DNA from: CAWDLX01 sp046728155
GTDB taxonomy: Bacteria > Actinomycetota > Actinomycetes > Mycobacteriales > Micromonosporaceae
Length of the DNA stretch: 64,000 nt
Direction of reading: 5' to 3'
NCBI GenBank assembly: GCA_046728155.1
Contig: JBKPDY010000105.1
Span: forward strand, 1 to 64,000
In this document: positions 17,087 to 25,409 of the stretch, piece by piece
How the letters are laid out: every line of letters begins with the position of its first letter
How positions within the stretch are numbered: position 1 is the first letter of the stretch
Made by a program: the position numbers and the translations under genes
The notes under the pieces: generated by a model
What the model was told of the DNA's origin: nothing
What the model saw: only the letters and a program-made list of their open reading frames with translations
Database searches by the model: none

Positions 17087-18732
17087 GCCGCGGCGCCGAC
17101 CTCGTCTTCCGCGGCGGCCCGGTGCACGGGCACCCGGGACGGCCGTCGGTGGCGGTCCGCGGCTCGACCATCGTGGCCATCGGCGACGTTCTCGACCTCG
17201 CCGGTGCCGGGACCGAGATCATCGACCTGAACGGCGGCCGGCTGGTACCCGGTTTCCAGGACGCACATGTCCACGCCGTCTGGGGCGGCGTGGAGCTCGG
17301 CGAATGCGACCTGAGCGAGGAGCGGACGGTCGAGGGCTACCTCGCCCGCGTGGCGGGCTACGCCCGCGAACACCCTACTGTGGATTGGATCACCGGCGGC
17401 GGCTGGTCGCTCGAAACCTTTCCTGGCGGTCAACCCACCCGGTACCTGCTGGATCCGTCCGTCGGCGACCGTGGCGTGCTCCTGTACAACCGCGACCACC
17501 ACGGCGCCTGGGTGAACAGCCAAGCCCTTGAGCTCGCCGGCGTCACCGCTGACACCGCGGACCCGCCGGGTGGCCGGATCGAGCGGGACGGCGGCGGCGA
17601 GCCGACCGGCATGCTCCAGGAGTCCGCCGTCGACCTGGTCGCCCGGCTGATCCCGCCGGCCACCGCGGCGCAGCTGCGGACAGCCTTGGTACGGGCACAG
17701 CGGTTGCTGCACTCGTACGGCATCACGGCATGGCAGGACGCCATCGTCGGCGATTCGCTCGGCCAACCGGACGTCTTGTCGTCCTATGTAGACGCGGCCG
17801 CGGCCGGCGTGCTGACGGCCCGGGTACGCGCGGCGCTGTGGTGGCGCCGCGACGCCGGGGTCGACCAGATCAACGAACTGGTCCACCGCCGCAACCTCGC
17901 CGATGGGCTGCTCCGGTTCCGAGCCGACTCAGTGAAGCTCATGATCGACGGGATCTGCGAGAACTTCACTGCGGCGCTGAGCTCGCCGTACCTCGACGGC
18001 TGCGGCTCGCCGGCCTGCCGCGGCGGCGACCCGGCCCACGAACTGGATACCACGGGACTGACCTTTGTGGACAGTGACGATCTCCCCAGTTACGTCACGG
18101 CGCTGGACGCGGCCGGATTCCAGGTCCACTTCCATGCCCTGGGCGACCGCGCCGTTCGGCTGGCCCTGAACGCCATCGCGGCCGCCCGCACCGCGAACGG
18201 TCCGCGGGGACTGCGTCATCACCTGGCCCACCTGCAAGTGGTCGACCCCACCGATGTACCGCGATTCGCCGAGCTTGACGCGGGGGCGAACATCCAGGCG
18301 TACTGGGCGGCCCACGAGCCGCAGATGGACGAGCTGAACATCCCGTTCCTCGGCGCGATCCGTACTCGGTGGCAGTACCCGTTCGCGTCCCTACGCCGGG
18401 CGGGGGCCCGTCTGGTCGCGGGCAGCGACTGGCCGGTGACCACTGTGGACCCGATGCAGGCGATTCATGTCGCGGTCAACCGGGTCCTCCCTGGCTCCGA
18501 CGCCCCGGTGTTCCTACCCGACCAACGGCTGGACCTCGCCACCGCGTTCGACGCGTATACCGCCGGCTCGGCCTGGGCCAACGGCCTGGACGACACCGGG
18601 GCGATCCGGGTCGGCGCCACCGCCGACCTCGCCGTGCTGGAGCGGGACCCGTTCACGCTGCCATGTAACGAAATCGCGACGACCACCGTGGCACAGACCT
18701 TCGTCGGCGGTGTCCGGGTCCACCCGTCCTGA
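17083..18732 (+). CDS. Amidohydrolase family 3 (YtcJ-like) enzyme
   Basis: A 549-residue metal-dependent hydrolase of the urease superfamily. The first beta-sandwich half leads to the metal motif 'PGFQDAHVHAVWGG' near residue 60. 'DSVKLMIDGICENFTAAL' supplies the lysine-region strand, 'VHFHALGDRAV' and 'HHLAHLQVVDP' give further metal histidines, and 'AGSDWPVTTVDPMQ' the catalytic Asp. This set matches amidohydrolase-3 proteins annotated as YtcJ, which are predicted N-acyl-amide hydrolases of unknown substrate. It is translationally coupled to the MarR gene. Confidence 0.88.
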   Translation: MSRGADLVFRGGPVHGHPGRPSVAVRGSTIVAIGDVLDLAGAGTEIIDLNGGRLVPGFQDAHVHAVWGGVELGECDLSEERTVEGYLARVAGYAREHPTVDWITGGGWSLETFPGGQPTRYLLDPSVGDRGVLLYNRDHHGAWVNSQALELAGVTADTADPPGGRIERDGGGEPTGMLQESAVDLVARLIPPATAAQLRTALVRAQRLLHSYGITAWQDAIVGDSLGQPDVLSSYVDAAAAGVLTARVRAALWWRRDAGVDQINELVHRRNLADGLLRFRADSVKLMIDGICENFTAALSSPYLDGCGSPACRGGDPAHELDTTGLTFVDSDDLPSYVTALDAAGFQVHFHALGDRAVRLALNAIAAARTANGPRGLRHHLAHLQVVDPTDVPRFAELDAGANIQAYWAAHEPQMDELNIPFLGAIRTRWQYPFASLRRAGARLVAGSDWPVTTVDPMQAIHVAVNRVLPGSDAPVFLPDQRLDLATAFDAYTAGSAWANGLDDTGAIRVGATADLAVLERDPFTLPCNEIATTTVAQTFVGGVRVHPS

Positions 18733-18813
18733 CGAATCCGCCGTGCGGGCCGGACGAGACCGCGGTGGCGTGGCCGTGTGGCAGGCTTGGATCAACGCGA
18801 CGGAAGGGGACGG

Positions 18814-19992
18814 GTGACGGCCACGGATCTGACCGCGAGCGTGCGGGCCATCGAGCGGGCGGCGAGTGCCCTGGCGACCGCGAGCGTCGCCAAGATGGAC
18901 GAGGTGCTGCCCTGGTTCCGCGGCCTGCCGGCGGATCAGCGCGCGTGGGTGATGCTGGTAGCCCAGGCCGGCGTGCGGTCCTTTGTGGAGTGGATGCGCC
19001 AGGGCGGCGGCCGCGGCCCGTACGAGCTCTCGGATGAGATCTTCGACGCAGCGCCCCGGACGCTGGCCCGCTCGATCAGCCTCACCCATACCGTCCAGCT
19101 GATATCCGTCACGATCGACGTGGTCGAGGAGCAAGTTCCGCTGCTCGCCGCGGCCGGCGAGCGGCCGGCCGTGACGGACGCGATCCTCCGCTTCTCGCGC
19201 GAGGTCGCCTTCAGCGCGGCGCGTGTCTATGCCCGCGCGGCCGAGTCACGGGGCAGTTGGGACGCCCGGCTGCAAGCTCTGCTGGTGGACGCCTTGCTGC
19301 GCGGCGACACCCCGGACGAACTGGCCAGCCGGGCCGCGGCCCTGGGCTGGGACGAGCGGGCGCCGGTCGCGGTCGCGGTCGGCCGGTCTCCGGGCGGCGA
19401 GGCGGCCCTGGTCCTGCATACGGCCCATCGGCTGGCCCGGCGGCTGGGCGTCGAGGTGCTCGGCGGGGTCCACGGAAGCCGGCTCGTCCTTGTGCTGGGC
19501 GGGGCCGAGGATCCCCTGGCCGCGACCGAGAAACTGCTGGCGGCCTTCGGCGATGGTCCGGTGGTCGTCGGGCCGGGCGTGCCTGCCCTCGATGACGCGA
19601 CCGAATCCGCCCGGGCGGCGCTGGCCGGGTTCCGCTGTGCTCCCGCGTGGCCAGCCGCACCGCGGCCGGTCGCCGCCGGCGATCTCCTTCCCGAGCGGGC
19701 GCTCGCCGGCGATGCGGATGCCCGCCGGATCCTCCGGCACGAGGTGTACGCGGCCCTGGCCCGCTCCGGCGGAGAGCTTCTGGAGACGCTTGACGCGTTC
19801 TTTGCAGCCGGCGGTGTGCTCGAGAGCGCGGGCCGGTCGCTGTACGTCCATCCCAACACCGTCCGGTACCGGTTGCGCCGTGTGGGCGAGATCACCGGGC
19901 TCTCGCCGCTCGCGGCCCGCGATGCGTTCGCACTTCGTATCGCGCTGACGATCGGTCGGTTGGACCCGTCGGCACCGGCCCTGATCGGCTGA
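18814..19992 (+). CDS. fasR: PucR-type activator of fatty-acid synthesis genes
   Basis: A 392-residue regulator starting at GTG 18814, which follows a GGAAGGGGA site; an earlier in-frame ATG lacks one. The N-terminal ligand-binding part is helical. The GGDEF-like central region is followed by the C-terminal PucR helix-turn-helix 'AGRSLYVHPNTVRYRLRRVGEITG' (about residues 350-372). It sits directly upstream of fabD-fabH-acpP-fabF, the position of Streptomyces FasR, which activates that operon. I infer the same role. A 17-base imperfect palindrome at 20076-20092 in the fabD leader is the likely binding site. Confidence 0.85.
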   Translation: MTATDLTASVRAIERAASALATASVAKMDEVLPWFRGLPADQRAWVMLVAQAGVRSFVEWMRQGGGRGPYELSDEIFDAAPRTLARSISLTHTVQLISVTIDVVEEQVPLLAAAGERPAVTDAILRFSREVAFSAARVYARAAESRGSWDARLQALLVDALLRGDTPDELASRAAALGWDERAPVAVAVGRSPGGEAALVLHTAHRLARRLGVEVLGGVHGSRLVLVLGGAEDPLAATEKLLAAFGDGPVVVGPGVPALDDATESARAALAGFRCAPAWPAAPRPVAAGDLLPERALAGDADARRILRHEVYAALARSGGELLETLDAFFAAGGVLESAGRSLYVHPNTVRYRLRRVGEITGLSPLAARDAFALRIALTIGRLDPSAPALIG

Positions 19993-20075
19993 GCTGACCT
20001 GGGCAAACGCTGCGACCGAGGGTCACCGCCGAGCGCTACGTGGCAGAAGGTGACACGGCGATTGCTGTCGACCCT

Positions 20076-20092
20076 TTGTAGGAATCCCACAA
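20076..20092. promoter_or_regulatory. Candidate FasR operator upstream of fabD
   Basis: TTGTAGGAATCCCACAA pairs with its own reverse complement at 7 of 8 arm positions around a central A. It lies 68 bases before the fabD start in the gap below the activator gene. Confidence 0.5.
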
Positions 20093-20159
20093 CGAACGTC
20101 GTCGGGTTTGGTCGGCCAGGACCGCGAAAAGGGGCGTCCACATCCGGGACAGTCGTACT

Positions 20160-21338
20160 GTGCTCGCTGTTCTCGCTCCCGGCCAAGGTGCGCAGAAGCC
20201 CGGTTTCCTGCTTCCCTGGCTCGACCTGCCCGGCACCGAGGCCCGCCTACGCTGGTGGTCCGCGCTGGCCGGGGTCGATCTCGTTCGCCTCGGCACCACG
20301 GCCAACGCGGAGGAGATCAAAGACACGGCGATGACCCAGCCGCTGATGGTCGCGGCCAGCCTGCTGGCCGCGGAACACCTGCCACCCGTCGTACCGGCGA
20401 TCACCGTCGTCGCCGGCCACAGCGTCGGCGAGATCGGCGCTGCAGCGCTCGCCGGCGTCCTGACGCCGGAGTCCGCCATCACCTTCGCCGCGGTGCGCGG
20501 CCGCGAGATGGCGGCCGCTTGCGCCCTGGAACCGACCGGGATGAGCGCCGTGCTCGGTGGGGACCCCATCGAGGTCCTCGCCGCCATCGACGCCGCCGGG
20601 TTGTACCCGGCCAACCGCAACGGGGCCGGCCAGATCGTCGCCGCCGGCTCGCGCTCCGCACTCGAGAAGTTCACGCAGTCGCCGCCGGCCAGGGCCCGGG
20701 TGATCACCCTCCAGGTGGCGGGCGCGTTCCACACTCCGTACATGGCTCCGGCGGAGAAGGGGCTCGCGGCCGTGGCCGGAGGTATCAGTCCGTCGACGCC
20801 GGGCCGCATTCTGCTGTCCAATGTGGACGGTGCCGGAGTCAACGACGGCGCGACCATGTTGGCGCGGCTGGTGGCTCAGGTAACCACGCCCGTACGATGG
20901 GACCTGTGCATGCACACGCTCGCCGACCTCGGCGTCACCGGCGTCGTCGAACTGCCGCCGGCCGGAACCCTCGCCGGGCTGATCAAGCGTGAGTTGAAGG
21001 ACTCCGGCGCGCCGGAGATCGTCACGCTCAACACGCCGGACGACCTCAAGGCGGCCAAGGACCTCGTCGCCCGGCATGGCGTGATCCCCGGGCACGAGCC
21101 GACCATGGGTTTTGTTCTCGCCGTCGCCACCGTCGGGGGAAGCTTCCGGCCGCTGCCCGAACTTGCCGTGGGCGCGCCGATCAAGGCGGGCCAGGTGATC
21201 GGCCACATCGTCACCCGGCAGGGCGATGCGGAGGTCACCGCACACGACTCGGGCCAGCTCGCGGAGTGGCTCGCGCATCATGACGACCCGGTCGGCCCCG
21301 GCCAACCCCTTGCCCGAATTGGAGGCGCAGTCCTGTGA
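20160..21338 (+). CDS. fabD: Malonyl-CoA:ACP transacylase with C-terminal biotinyl/lipoyl-like extension
   Basis: A 392-residue enzyme that loads malonyl groups on ACP for fatty-acid synthesis. The catalytic Ser is S88 in 'AGHSVGEIG' and the His is H191 in 'GAFHTPYM'; 'QGAQKPGF' near the N-terminus forms the oxyanion loop. The enzyme proper ends near residue 310, the usual family length. Residues 321-392 add a domain whose strand and turn pattern ('PIKAGQVIGHIV', 'EVTAHDSGQLAEWL', 'VGPGQPLARIG') resembles a biotinyl/lipoyl hammerhead. The position of the modifiable Lys holds Gly/Asp, so it should not be modified. GTG start; stop overlaps fabH (GTGA). Confidence 0.92.
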   Translation: MLAVLAPGQGAQKPGFLLPWLDLPGTEARLRWWSALAGVDLVRLGTTANAEEIKDTAMTQPLMVAASLLAAEHLPPVVPAITVVAGHSVGEIGAAALAGVLTPESAITFAAVRGREMAAACALEPTGMSAVLGGDPIEVLAAIDAAGLYPANRNGAGQIVAAGSRSALEKFTQSPPARARVITLQVAGAFHTPYMAPAEKGLAAVAGGISPSTPGRILLSNVDGAGVNDGATMLARLVAQVTTPVRWDLCMHTLADLGVTGVVELPPAGTLAGLIKRELKDSGAPEIVTLNTPDDLKAAKDLVARHGVIPGHEPTMGFVLAVATVGGSFRPLPELAVGAPIKAGQVIGHIVTRQGDAEVTAHDSGQLAEWLAHHDDPVGPGQPLARIGGAVL

Positions 21339-22309
21339 GTGGGTTCCACGCAGCGCAGGCCAAGAGCGGAGCCCGGATCGTCAGCCTCGGCCACTACCAA
21401 CCGTCGCGGATACTGACCAACGACGACCTCGCTCAGATGGTCGACACCAACGACGCGTGGATCAGGGATCGGGTCGGCATCGAGACCCGACGCATCGCGG
21501 CCGGCGAGGAGACCGTCGCCGACATGGCCGCGGCCGCGGCCGAGAAGGCGCTGGCCGGCTCGGGCCTCTCGGCCGCCGACATCGACCTCGTCGCGGTGGC
21601 CACATGCTCCTCCGTTGACCGTTGTCCGAACGTGGCGACCCGGGTGGCGAACCGGCTCGGTATCAGCGCTCCGGGCGCGTACGACGTCAACACCGCCTGC
21701 TCCGGCTTCTCGTACGCACTGGCCACAGTGGACCATGCCATGCGGGCCGGGGCGTCGCGCAACGCGATCGTCATCGGATCGGAGAAGCTCTCCGACGTCA
21801 CCGACTGGACCGACCGCACGACCTGCATCATCTTCGGCGACGGGGCCGGGGCCGCGGTCGTGACCACGGCCGAGACCCCGGATGAGGTCGGCATCGGTCC
21901 GGTTGTCTGGGGCTCCAGCCCGGAGAAGGGCGACGCGGTCCGGATCGAGGGCTGGCGACCATACATCCAGCAGGAGGGCCAGGCCGTCTTCCGCTGGGCG
22001 ACCACCACCCTCGCCCCGATCGCGTTACAGGCCTGCGAGCGCGCCGGCGTGGACCCGAGCGAGATCGCCGCGTTCGTTGCGCACCAGGCCAACGCGCGCA
22101 TCATCGACGGGATCGCCCGGCGGCTGAACCTGCCCAACGCGATCATCGCCAAGGACATCGTCGAGTCCGGCAACACGTCCGCCGCGAGCGTCCCATTGGC
22201 CCTGTCCAAGCTGGTCGAGCGCCGGGAAGTGCCCGCCGGGGCACCGGTGCTGCTCTTCGGCTTCGGCGGCGGCCTCACCTACGCCGGGCAGGTAGTCCGC
22301 TGTCCCTAG
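21335..22309 (+). CDS. fabH: Beta-ketoacyl-ACP synthase III
   Basis: A 324-residue condensing enzyme that starts fatty-acid chains by joining an acyl-CoA primer to malonyl-ACP. The catalytic triad is complete: C122 in 'VNTACSGFSYAL', His in 'VAHQANARIID' near residue 250 and Asn in 'ESGNTSAAS' near residue 280. The GTG start at 21335 overlaps the fabD stop. In actinomycetes this enzyme often prefers branched primers such as isobutyryl-CoA, which would fit the branched-chain-type E1 nearby, but that is inference. Confidence 0.96.
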   Translation: MSGFHAAQAKSGARIVSLGHYQPSRILTNDDLAQMVDTNDAWIRDRVGIETRRIAAGEETVADMAAAAAEKALAGSGLSAADIDLVAVATCSSVDRCPNVATRVANRLGISAPGAYDVNTACSGFSYALATVDHAMRAGASRNAIVIGSEKLSDVTDWTDRTTCIIFGDGAGAAVVTTAETPDEVGIGPVVWGSSPEKGDAVRIEGWRPYIQQEGQAVFRWATTTLAPIALQACERAGVDPSEIAAFVAHQANARIIDGIARRLNLPNAIIAKDIVESGNTSAASVPLALSKLVERREVPAGAPVLLFGFGGGLTYAGQVVRCP

Positions 22310-22389
22310 CGCCACCTGCTGCAGCGACGGCGCTACCGCGCCGCTCGAACCGCAATCCGACCGTCAACCGAAGAAAGGGACCCACGTAC

Positions 22390-22632
22390 ATGATCAGCCG
22401 TGAGGAAGTCACCGCGGGCCTCGCCGAGATCCTCGAGGAGGTCGCCGGGGTCAACCCCGCCGACGTGGAGGAGAAGAAGAACTTCACCGAGGAACTCGAC
22501 GTCGACTCGCTCTCGATGGTCGAGGTGGTCGTTGCGGCCGAGGAGAAGTTCGGCGTCAAGATCCCGGACGACGAGGTGCAGAACCTCAAGACCGTAGGCG
22601 ACGCCGTCAGCTACATCGTCCAGCACTCCTGA
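22390..22632 (+). CDS. acpP: Acyl carrier protein
   Basis: An 80-residue acidic four-helix protein. The phosphopantetheine attachment Ser is S40 in 'ELDVDSLSMVEVV'. It carries growing acyl chains between the Fab enzymes in the cytosol. ATG 22390 follows an AGAAAGGGA ribosome site. It lies 80 bases after fabH and 16 bases before fabF within the fas operon. Confidence 0.97.
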   Translation: MISREEVTAGLAEILEEVAGVNPADVEEKKNFTEELDVDSLSMVEVVVAAEEKFGVKIPDDEVQNLKTVGDAVSYIVQHS

Positions 22633-22648
22633 CGAATTGGATCGTGTG

Positions 22649-23872
22649 ATGACGCGCCCAGACGTAGTCGTCACCGGGCTTGGCGCGACGACCCCGCTCG
22701 GCGGGGACGTCGCGTCCACCTGGGAGGCGATGCTCACCGGCAGGTCAGGGGTGACCCCTCTGACGGCGCCATGGGCGGAGCAGCTGCCAGTACGGATCGC
22801 GGCCCAGCTGCGAGTCGATCCGAGCGAGGTGCTCGGGCGGGTGAAGCTGCGCCGCCTCGACCGTTCCGAAGCGGTCGCCTTGATCGCCGCCCATGAGGCA
22901 TGGCGCGACTCCGGCCTCGCCGACTCCGGCGTCGACCCGGAGCGGTTGGCCGTCAGCATGGGCTCGGGCATCGGCGGTGCCCTCACTCTGCTGGCTCAGG
23001 ACGACATCCTCGAGGCCAGCGGACCCCGGCGCGTCTCCCCACACACGATTCCGATGCTCATGCCGAACGGCCCAGCCGCCTGGGTCGGCCTCGAACTGGG
23101 GGCGAAGGCAGGAACCCACTGCGTGGCGAGCGCCTGCGCCACCGGAGCCGAGGCGGTGGCGCTCGGCGTCGACATCATCCGTGCCGGCCGGGCCGACGTC
23201 GTGGTCGCCGGGGGAACCGAGGCCGTCATCGACGCGTTGCCACTCGCCGGCTTCGCCGCAATGCGGGCCATGTCGACCCGCAACGACCAGCCGGAGAAGG
23301 CGTCCCGTCCCTGGGATCGCGCGCGCGACGGCTTCGTGCTCGGCGAGGGGGCCGCCGCCCTCGTGTTGGAACGGGCCGACCACGCCGCCGCTCGTGGTGC
23401 CACCGTGTACGCGCGGCTCGCCGGAACCGGCATCACGTCCGACGGGTTCGACATCGTGCAGCCGCACCCCGAGGGCGCCGGGTTCGTGCGGGCGGTGAAG
23501 ATCGCTCTCAAGGATGCCGACCTCTCCGGACGGGACATCATCCACGTCAACGCGCACGCGACATCCACGCCGGTCGGAGACATGGCGGAGATCGCCGGAC
23601 TTCGAGTGGCCATCGGCGACCATCCCGTCCTCACCGCGACCAAGTCGATGACCGGTCACCTGCTCGGCGCCGCCGGTGCGCTGGAGACGGTGGCCACCGT
23701 ACTCGCGGTGCACCACGACGTCGTCCCCCCGACGATCAACCTGGACGACCCGGAGGACGGCCTGCTCGATGTGGCCGTCCACAAGGCCCGGCCGCTCGAG
23801 ATCCCGGCGGCTCTCAACAACTCCTTCGGCTTCGGCGGACACAACGTCGCCTTGATCGTCACCAAGCCGTAA
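22649..23872 (+). CDS. fabF: Beta-ketoacyl-ACP synthase II
   Basis: A 407-residue elongating condensing enzyme. The Cys-His-His active site is intact: C163 in 'VASACATGAEAV', His in 'HVNAHATSTPVGD' near residue 300 and His in 'KSMTGHLLGAAGALE' near residue 337. It extends acyl-ACP with malonyl-ACP. I favour ATG 22649, which begins the conserved 'MTRPDVVVTGLG' start; TTG 22637 and GTG 22646 are in frame but add only four residues or fewer. No clear ribosome site; probably coupled to acpP. Confidence 0.95.
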   Translation: MTRPDVVVTGLGATTPLGGDVASTWEAMLTGRSGVTPLTAPWAEQLPVRIAAQLRVDPSEVLGRVKLRRLDRSEAVALIAAHEAWRDSGLADSGVDPERLAVSMGSGIGGALTLLAQDDILEASGPRRVSPHTIPMLMPNGPAAWVGLELGAKAGTHCVASACATGAEAVALGVDIIRAGRADVVVAGGTEAVIDALPLAGFAAMRAMSTRNDQPEKASRPWDRARDGFVLGEGAAALVLERADHAAARGATVYARLAGTGITSDGFDIVQPHPEGAGFVRAVKIALKDADLSGRDIIHVNAHATSTPVGDMAEIAGLRVAIGDHPVLTATKSMTGHLLGAAGALETVATVLAVHHDVVPPTINLDDPEDGLLDVAVHKARPLEIPAALNNSFGFGGHNVALIVTKP

Positions 23873-23912
23873 CGCCGAGGTTCATCCCCCCAACCACGAG
23901 CCGGAGGATTCC

Positions 23913-25325
23913 GTGACGCTCACATCCGATGTCACCGACGAGGCCGCCCTCGACTTTCGCGATCCGGAGGTGCGCCTGCGCGCCTTCTTCGACCGCGCCT
24001 CCCTGCGCACGATCTCCGGTCGCGACGACTCCGGCGTGATGAGCGCGCGGGGTCAGGTCGACGGCGCACCCGTCGTCGCCTTCGCGACCGACGCCACCCG
24101 CATGGGCGGTGCCATGGGCAATGACGGGTGCCGGCACATCGTCGAGGCGATCGACCTCGCCGTGCGGGAGCGCGTACCCGTCATCGGCCTGTGGCATTGC
24201 GGCGGTGCCCGACTCGCGGAGGGCGTAGTCGCCCTCGACGGCGTCGGCCAGGTCTTCGCCGCCATGGTCCGGGCATCGGGACGGGTGCCCCAGATCTCGG
24301 TCGTCCTCGGCCCGGCTGCCGGCGGGGCCGCCTATGGCCCGGCGCTGACCGACATCGTGGTGATGTCGGCCGCGGGGCGTATCTTCGTCACCGGTCCAGA
24401 GGTGGTCCGTAGCGTCACCGGCGAGCAGGTCGACATGGAACGACTCGGCGGACCGGAGCCACATGGGCGCCGCTCGGGCGTCGTGCATGTGACCACAAAG
24501 GACGAACCCAGCGCGCTGGAGACCGGGCGTCAGCTCGCGGCTCTGCTGGGCAAGCAGGGTCGGGTCAGCGTCGCCGACGCGGGCGGCCCGAAGGATCTCG
24601 CGGCGTTGATGCCGGCGGAGGCGGCGCGCGCCTACGACGTCAAGCCGGTCACCTCCGCGCTGCTCGACGAACCCGGCGTCGAACTGCACGCCAAATGGGC
24701 ACCGAACATTGTGACCACGCTCGGGCGCTTCGCCGGCCGGACCGTCGGTGTCATCGCCAACAATCCGCTGCGCCTCGGCGGGTGCCTCGACGCCTCGTCG
24801 GCGGAGAAGGCGGCCCGGTTCGTGCGGATGTGCGACTCGCTCGGGGTGCCGCTGATCGTCCTCGTCGACGTGCCCGGCTACCTGCCCGGTCTGGGGCAGG
24901 AGTGGGAGGGCGTGGTCCGCCGCGGGGCTAAGCTGCTGCACGCGTTCGCCGAGGCCGTCGTCCCCCGGGTCACGTTGGTCACCCGCAAGGCGTACGGCGG
25001 CGCGTACATCGCGATGAACTCGCGCTCGCTCGGAGCCACCGCCGTGTTCGCATGGCCGAATGCCGAGATCGCCGTCATGGGCGCCGGCGCGGCGGTGAAC
25101 ATCCTGCACCGCAAGCGTCTCGCCGCGGAGCCGGCCGAGAAGCGCGAGGAGCTCCGGGCTCAGCTCATCGAGGACCAGACGCGCACAGCCGGGGGGGTCG
25201 GCCGGGCGGTGGAGATCGGCGTCGTGGACGATGTCATCGCGCCGGAGGACACACGCCGTCGCATCGCCGAGGCACTCTCGGCGGCGCCGGCCGCGCGCGG
25301 CGCCCATGGCAACATCCCGCTCTGA
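23913..25325 (+). CDS. Acyl-CoA carboxylase beta subunit (AccD6-like)
   Basis: A 470-residue carboxyltransferase that moves CO2 from biotin carrier protein to acetyl- or propionyl-CoA. Both crotonase-like halves are present: the acyl-CoA oxyanion glycines in 'GPAAGGAAYGPALTD' near residue 135 and the biotin-side 'TRKAYGGAYIAMNSRSLGATAVFAWPNAEIAVMG' region near residue 355. GTG 23913 has GGAGG upstream. Its place right after fabF is that of accD6 in the mycobacterial FAS-II locus, so it likely supplies malonyl-CoA to this operon. The acyl preference cannot be read with confidence. The stop codon lies in a 20-base tandem duplication (25314-25353). Confidence 0.92.
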   Translation: MTLTSDVTDEAALDFRDPEVRLRAFFDRASLRTISGRDDSGVMSARGQVDGAPVVAFATDATRMGGAMGNDGCRHIVEAIDLAVRERVPVIGLWHCGGARLAEGVVALDGVGQVFAAMVRASGRVPQISVVLGPAAGGAAYGPALTDIVVMSAAGRIFVTGPEVVRSVTGEQVDMERLGGPEPHGRRSGVVHVTTKDEPSALETGRQLAALLGKQGRVSVADAGGPKDLAALMPAEAARAYDVKPVTSALLDEPGVELHAKWAPNIVTTLGRFAGRTVGVIANNPLRLGGCLDASSAEKAARFVRMCDSLGVPLIVLVDVPGYLPGLGQEWEGVVRRGAKLLHAFAEAVVPRVTLVTRKAYGGAYIAMNSRSLGATAVFAWPNAEIAVMGAGAAVNILHRKRLAAEPAEKREELRAQLIEDQTRTAGGVGRAVEIGVVDDVIAPEDTRRRIAEALSAAPAARGAHGNIPL

Positions 25326-25353
25326 CTTGCGTTATCCCGCTCTGAGTTGCGTT
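25314..25353. repeat. 20-bp tandem duplication across the accD stop codon
   Basis: Two adjacent 20-base units (25314-25333 and 25334-25353) differ at one base (position 11, c/g of 'TGACTTG'/'TGAGTTG'). The first contains the TGA stop of the carboxylase gene. Confidence 0.85.
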
Positions 25354-25409
25354 TAGGTTCCGTGCATGCTCAGGCTCGTCGCTATCGACCCGGGCTATGG
25401 CCGGAGGCG

